Below are positions 45,011-64,000 of a DNA stretch of 64,000 nt, piece after piece. Every line of letters starts with the position of its first letter. Positions within the stretch are counted from its first letter, which is position 1. The position numbers and the translations under genes are program-made. The notes under the pieces were generated by a model. That model worked only from the letters and a program-made list of their open reading frames with translations. It did not search any database and was not told where the DNA came from. This stretch comes from Pyxidicoccus fallax. Lineage in GTDB: Bacteria > Myxococcota > Myxococcia > Myxococcales > Myxococcaceae. The stretch lies in assembly GCF_012933655.1 (NCBI RefSeq), contig NZ_JABBJJ010000009.1, positions 25,723-89,722 on the forward strand. The letters run 5' to 3'.

Positions 45011-47608
45011 TTCACCGCCTCGCAGCGGGAGCTGCTGTCCCAACGGCAGCCCGAGTCCCGCATCGAGCACCTCCACTCGCCCTTCCGCGGCGCCGTGGAC
45101 GAGTCCGCCCTCGAGGAGGCCCTGCGCGAGCTGGTCCGTCGGCACACCGCCCTGCGCACCGCCTTCTTCATGCAGGGCCTCGCCGAGCCCATGCAGGTGG
45201 TCCGCGAGAAGGTCTCCCCCTCCCTGGAGCGCGTTGACGCCACCTCGCTGCCGGGCGGCGTTGACGCCTGGCTGGAGGCGGACCGCCAGCGCGGGATGAA
45301 CCTCACGGCTGCACCCCTGGTCCGCCTGTCACTGCTGCGCACCGGACCGGACACCGGCGCGCTCGTCTTCGGCTACCACGGCGCGGTGCTCGACGCGGGC
45401 TCGGCCCGCCTGTGCCTGGAGGAGCTGCTGCACCTCTACAAGGCCCGCCGCGAGCAGCGCGAGGCCGGCCTGGAGAAGAGCCGCCCCTTCCGCGAGTACC
45501 TCTCCTGGACGGAGCAGCAGCCCACCGCCGAGACGGAGGCGCGCTGGCGCGAGCGGCTCGGCGGTGCCCGCCCCACCCTCCTTCCCGAGCTACCCCCCAC
45601 GGCGGAAGCCACCGCTCCGGCACGGGTCCAGCAGCAACTGCTCTCCTCCACCGAGACGGGCAACGTGCAGGCGTTCCTGCGCAAGCACAAGCTGGAGCCA
45701 GGCACCCTCGTCCAGGCCGCCTGGGCCCTGCTGCTCCGGCACCTCACCGGGAGCCAGGACGTCGTGTTCGGCGCGCTCGTCCCGGGACGGCCCGCCTCGC
45801 TCTCCCAGGGGCGGCCGATGCTCGGCAGCTTCGCGCACGTCCTCCCCCGGCGCCTCACCGTCCCCTCCGACGGCAACGCCGTGCGCTGGCTCCGCGGACT
45901 CCAGGCCGACCTCACCGAGGCTCAGCGCCACGAGCACGTCTCCACCGCGCAGGTGCGCCAGTGGCTCGGGCTCGCGGAGGACGCCCTCCTCTTCCAGAGC
46001 GCCGTCGCCGTCTGGGAAGCCCCCGACGAGGACCCACTCAAGCCGCTGGCCCGTGGGCTCGGCTTGCACGGCTTCACCCGCTCCGCGCCGTCACCGTCCC
46101 TTCCCCTGTACGTGGAGGCCGTGCCCGGCCCGCGCCTGGCGCTGCGCCTCCACCATGATGCCCGCCGCTTCGCGCCGCTGGACGTCATCCGCCTGTCGGG
46201 GCAACTCGCGGCGCTCCTGGACACGCTCGTCTCGCAGCCGGACCGCGACGTGTCCTCCCTGGGCGAGGTCTTGGACGCCGCCGGCAAGGCCGTGGGCGCG
46301 GGCGCGCGCGGCCCCATCACCGCCGGCTCAACCCCGGAGCCCGAGGAGCTTCGCGCGCTCATCGCCCAGCACCCGGAGGTCCGCTCCGTCGCCGTGCGCG
46401 TGGAGGGCGACGCCCTGGTGGCTCACGTCGTGCCGGCCCGCCGCCGGGCCCGGAAGCTGGACTTCGGCCTCTTCTTCTTCGCCGACGAGGACTCCGGCAG
46501 CCGCGACAAGTATCACCTGCTCCTGGAGGCGGCGAAGTTCGGGGACCAGCACGGCTTCACCTCCGTCTCCACCCCGGAGCGCCACTTCCACGAGCACGGC
46601 GGCATCTATCCCAACCCCGCGATGCTCGCCTCCGCGCTGGCCACCATCACCCGCAACATCCGCCTGCGCGCCGGCAGCGTCGTGCTGCCCCTCCAGAGTC
46701 CCTTCCGCGTTGCCGAGGAGTGGTCCATCGTCGACAACCTCTCCGGCGGGCGCGCTGGCATCTCCATCGCCTCCGGCTGGGTGCCCAACGACTTCGCCTT
46801 CTTCCCCGAGAACTTCGCCCGCAAGCGCGACGTCATGTGGGAGAACCTGGAGAAGGTCGAGCGCCTCTGGCGCGGCGAGGCCGTCACCACCCTGGACGGC
46901 GTGGGCAAGGAAGTGCAGCTCAAGGTCTTCCCCCGCCCCATCCAGCCCCGGCTGCCCACCTGGGTGACGTGCGCCACGGACCCCGCCCTCTTCGAGCGCA
47001 CGGGCGCCAGCGGCTACAACGTCCTCACCTCATTGCTGGGCCAGTCCCTGGAAGAGGCGCTGGAGAGGATTGGCCTCTTCCACGCCGCAGCGGACCGGGC
47101 CGGCCATGCGCGTGGCTCGCGCATCGCCACGCTGATGATGCACACCTTCGTCGGCCAGGATGCGGACGAGGTGCTCGACAAGGTCCGCGCCCCGCTCACC
47201 GCGTACCTGCGCGCGCACGTGGCGCTGATGCAGACGCTGGTGAAGAGCCTGGACCTCCAGGTGGACATCAACGAGCCGAAGTGGGCGGACTACCTCGCCT
47301 CCTACGCCTTCGAGCGCTACTACCGCTCCGGCGCGCTGATCGGCACCGTGACGAGCTGCCTCCCCATGGTGGACCGGCTGCTCGACGGCGACGTGGACGA
47401 GGTGGCCTGCCTCATCGACTTCGGCGTGGACACCGCCTCCGTGCTGGACAGCCTCACCCACCTCGCCGAGCTCAAGCGCCTGGCCCAGGACGATGCCCTG
47501 CGCATGGAGCGTGTCCTCTCGGAGTACCTCGACGAGCGCGTAGTGGGACGCCGCCCCCCGCTTCACATCCGGCTCGTGGACGCGCTTCCGAGCGAAGGTA
47601 ACGGGTAG
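44984..47608 (+). CDS. Degenerate C domain fused to an FMN-dependent luciferase-like monooxygenase
   Basis: An 874-residue protein without A or carrier domain. Residues 1-440 are a condensation-type domain that opens with MKNVEDVYRFTASQREL. The active site reads GYHGAVLDAG where the sister domain of the next gene has AYHHLVMDGW, so the catalytic second His is Gly and the domain is probably a docking platform. Residues about 485-840 form a luciferase-like (MupA/Atu3671-type) monooxygenase: KLDFGLFFFADEDSG, TPERHFHEHGGIYPNPAM, GSVVLPLQSPFRVAEEWS, DNLSGGRAGISIASGW. Such domains hydroxylate or oxidise next to the thioester carbonyl of carrier-bound intermediates; the polyketide-extended unit is the natural candidate. 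Flanking 106-bp repeats mark it as an inserted cassette. Confidence 0.88.
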   Translation: MKNVEDVYRFTASQRELLSQRQPESRIEHLHSPFRGAVDESALEEALRELVRRHTALRTAFFMQGLAEPMQVVREKVSPSLERVDATSLPGGVDAWLEADRQRGMNLTAAPLVRLSLLRTGPDTGALVFGYHGAVLDAGSARLCLEELLHLYKARREQREAGLEKSRPFREYLSWTEQQPTAETEARWRERLGGARPTLLPELPPTAEATAPARVQQQLLSSTETGNVQAFLRKHKLEPGTLVQAAWALLLRHLTGSQDVVFGALVPGRPASLSQGRPMLGSFAHVLPRRLTVPSDGNAVRWLRGLQADLTEAQRHEHVSTAQVRQWLGLAEDALLFQSAVAVWEAPDEDPLKPLARGLGLHGFTRSAPSPSLPLYVEAVPGPRLALRLHHDARRFAPLDVIRLSGQLAALLDTLVSQPDRDVSSLGEVLDAAGKAVGAGARGPITAGSTPEPEELRALIAQHPEVRSVAVRVEGDALVAHVVPARRRARKLDFGLFFFADEDSGSRDKYHLLLEAAKFGDQHGFTSVSTPERHFHEHGGIYPNPAMLASALATITRNIRLRAGSVVLPLQSPFRVAEEWSIVDNLSGGRAGISIASGWVPNDFAFFPENFARKRDVMWENLEKVERLWRGEAVTTLDGVGKEVQLKVFPRPIQPRLPTWVTCATDPALFERTGASGYNVLTSLLGQSLEEALERIGLFHAAADRAGHARGSRIATLMMHTFVGQDADEVLDKVRAPLTAYLRAHVALMQTLVKSLDLQVDINEPKWADYLASYAFERYYRSGALIGTVTSCLPMVDRLLDGDVDEVACLIDFGVDTASVLDSLTHLAELKRLAQDDALRMERVLSEYLDERVVGRRPPLHIRLVDALPSEGNG

Positions 47609-47640
47609 GCAGGGACGCGGCCAGGTCGCTCAAGACGGGA

Positions 47641-47719
47641 CTGGACGACTCGCAACCGGGCGCGCTCGCCGCCCTCATCAACCAAGTGGATGGCTCCGTA
47701 GGCTGAGGGCTGAAGCATC

Positions 47720-47746
<27 letters not shown>
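47641..47746. repeat. 106-bp direct repeat, copy 2, containing a fossil PKS C-terminus
   Basis: Non-coding up to 47719 today, but in frame it reads LDDSQPGALAALINQVDGSV G and stops at 47704-47706, a copy of the PKS end at 44905-44970, followed by an almost identical spacer and MKNVEDIYR, the start of the large NRPS. This is the junction expected from an insertion between the PKS and NRPS genes. Confidence 0.9.
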
Positions 47747-63591
<15,845 letters not shown>

Positions 63592-63595
<4 letters not shown>

Positions 63596-63654
63596 AGATC
63601 TTCCTCTCCAAGAAGCGGCCGGGCGAGCCACGAGCCACAGGCACTCCATCATGA
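63592..63654 (+). CDS. Possible 20-residue linking ORF between two NRPS genes
   Basis: ATG 63592 overlaps the stop of the five-module NRPS by ATGA, and its own TGA (63652-63654) overlaps the ATG of the next NRPS gene in the same way. The predicted peptide is MKIFLSKKRPGEPRATGTPS. It may only be a device for translational coupling across a 55-base gap, or chance. No homology is claimed. Confidence 0.3.
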
Positions 63655-64000
63655 GCGACATCAAGAAGAAGCTCGCGGCACTGAGCCCCGAGAAGCGCGC
63701 GCTGCTGGCGAAGCACCTCCAGCAGAAGGCGGCGCGGAACACCCCGCCCCCGCCGGGCCGCCGGCCGCCGGGAATGGCGCCACCGCTGTCGTACGCCCAG
63801 CAACGCCTGTGGTTCCTGGACCAGCTCGAGCCCGGCACGTCCGCCTACAACATCCCCCTGGGGCTGGACCTGGAGGGCCCGCTGGACGTCCAGACCCTGG
63901 AGCGCGTCCTCGCGGAGCTGGTGCGCCGCCACGAGGCGCTGCGCACCACCTTCCGGGACGAGGGTGGCACACCGGTCCAGGTCATCCACCCGCCCGCCCC
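63651..64000 (+). CDS. NRPS, N-terminal part of a condensation domain (cut by window end)
   Basis: About 116 codons of the next assembly-line protein are visible. The N-terminus has a charged helical stretch (MSDIKKKLAALSPEKRALLAKHLQQKA), a docking-type element as found at the front of NRPS subunits, then a Pro/Arg linker and the start of an LCL-type condensation domain (PPLSYAQQRLWFLDQLEPGT, YNIPLGLDLEGPLD, LVRRHEALRTTFRDEGG). It continues beyond the window, and further modules and the release domain should follow there. Confidence 0.9.
   Translation, partial: MSDIKKKLAALSPEKRALLAKHLQQKAARNTPPPPGRRPPGMAPPLSYAQQRLWFLDQLEPGTSAYNIPLGLDLEGPLDVQTLERVLAELVRRHEALRTTFRDEGGTPVQVIHPPA

Noticed and set aside
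46440..47560. Reading the luciferase-like domain as an inserted domain of an A domain
   Set aside because: No A-domain core motif (TSGSTG, YRTGD, NGKVDR) occurs anywhere in the 874-residue protein.

Overview
The window is high-GC, gene-dense DNA that reads as a myxobacterial chromosome (Myxococcaceae, Myxococcus/Corallococcus-like). The evidence is the mix of gene families: DUF2381 protein next to transmembrane Ser/Thr kinases, MopE-type metal-binding repeats, a SitA-type lipoprotein toxin with DUF2019 partners, and a multimodular NRPS/PKS. No rRNA, tRNA or CRISPR array was seen.

Region 1 (1-6130) is core-like and mixed: a membrane acyltransferase-like protein cut by the left edge, a VOC-fold protein, a YfbK-like von Willebrand lipoprotein, two tandem paralogous membrane-anchored proteins of unknown function and a second HGSNAT/DUF1624-type membrane protein.

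Region 2 (6223-16478) is a fatty-acid catabolism operon on the plus strand: enoyl-CoA hydratase, TetR regulator, SDR, acyl-CoA ligase, two acyl-CoA dehydrogenases, thiolase and FadB. It has a candidate promoter and inverted-repeat operator in front and a strong double hairpin terminator behind.

Region 3 (about 16.4-30.1 kb) is an accessory island on the minus strand. It holds two Ser/Thr kinases, a DUF2381 protein, scrambled IS debris, a 1516-residue RCC1/MopE/kelch surface protein and a SitA-like toxin/DUF2019 immunity array. It is bounded by direct repeats of the fadB terminator, with a third copy plus a 51-codon duplicate of the fadB 3' end inside. Three copies of a unit (kinase tail - sitA - sitI - fadB terminator) can be recognised. 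Only one keeps an intact toxin; the other two keep the immunity gene with just the last 30-40 toxin codons.

Region 4 (30261-64000, running off the right edge) is a lipopeptide assembly line on the plus strand. Its order is FAAL-ACP-C; TauD-type dioxygenase; C(degenerate)-A-PCP with a Glu/Gln-like code; a PKS KS-AT-KR-DH-ACP with a terminal E-type domain; C(degenerate)-luciferase-like monooxygenase; a 5291-residue five-module NRPS read as Ser, Ala, aromatic, Ser, unknown; and the start of another NRPS protein. Most junctions overlap by ATGA, so it is very probably one operon. The monooxygenase gene lies between two 106-bp direct repeats, the second carrying a fossil of the PKS C-terminus, so it looks like a cassette acquired later. 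The product would be an N-acylated, polyketide-extended and oxidised peptide with at least six amino acids. No thioesterase lies in the window, so the end of the line is missing.
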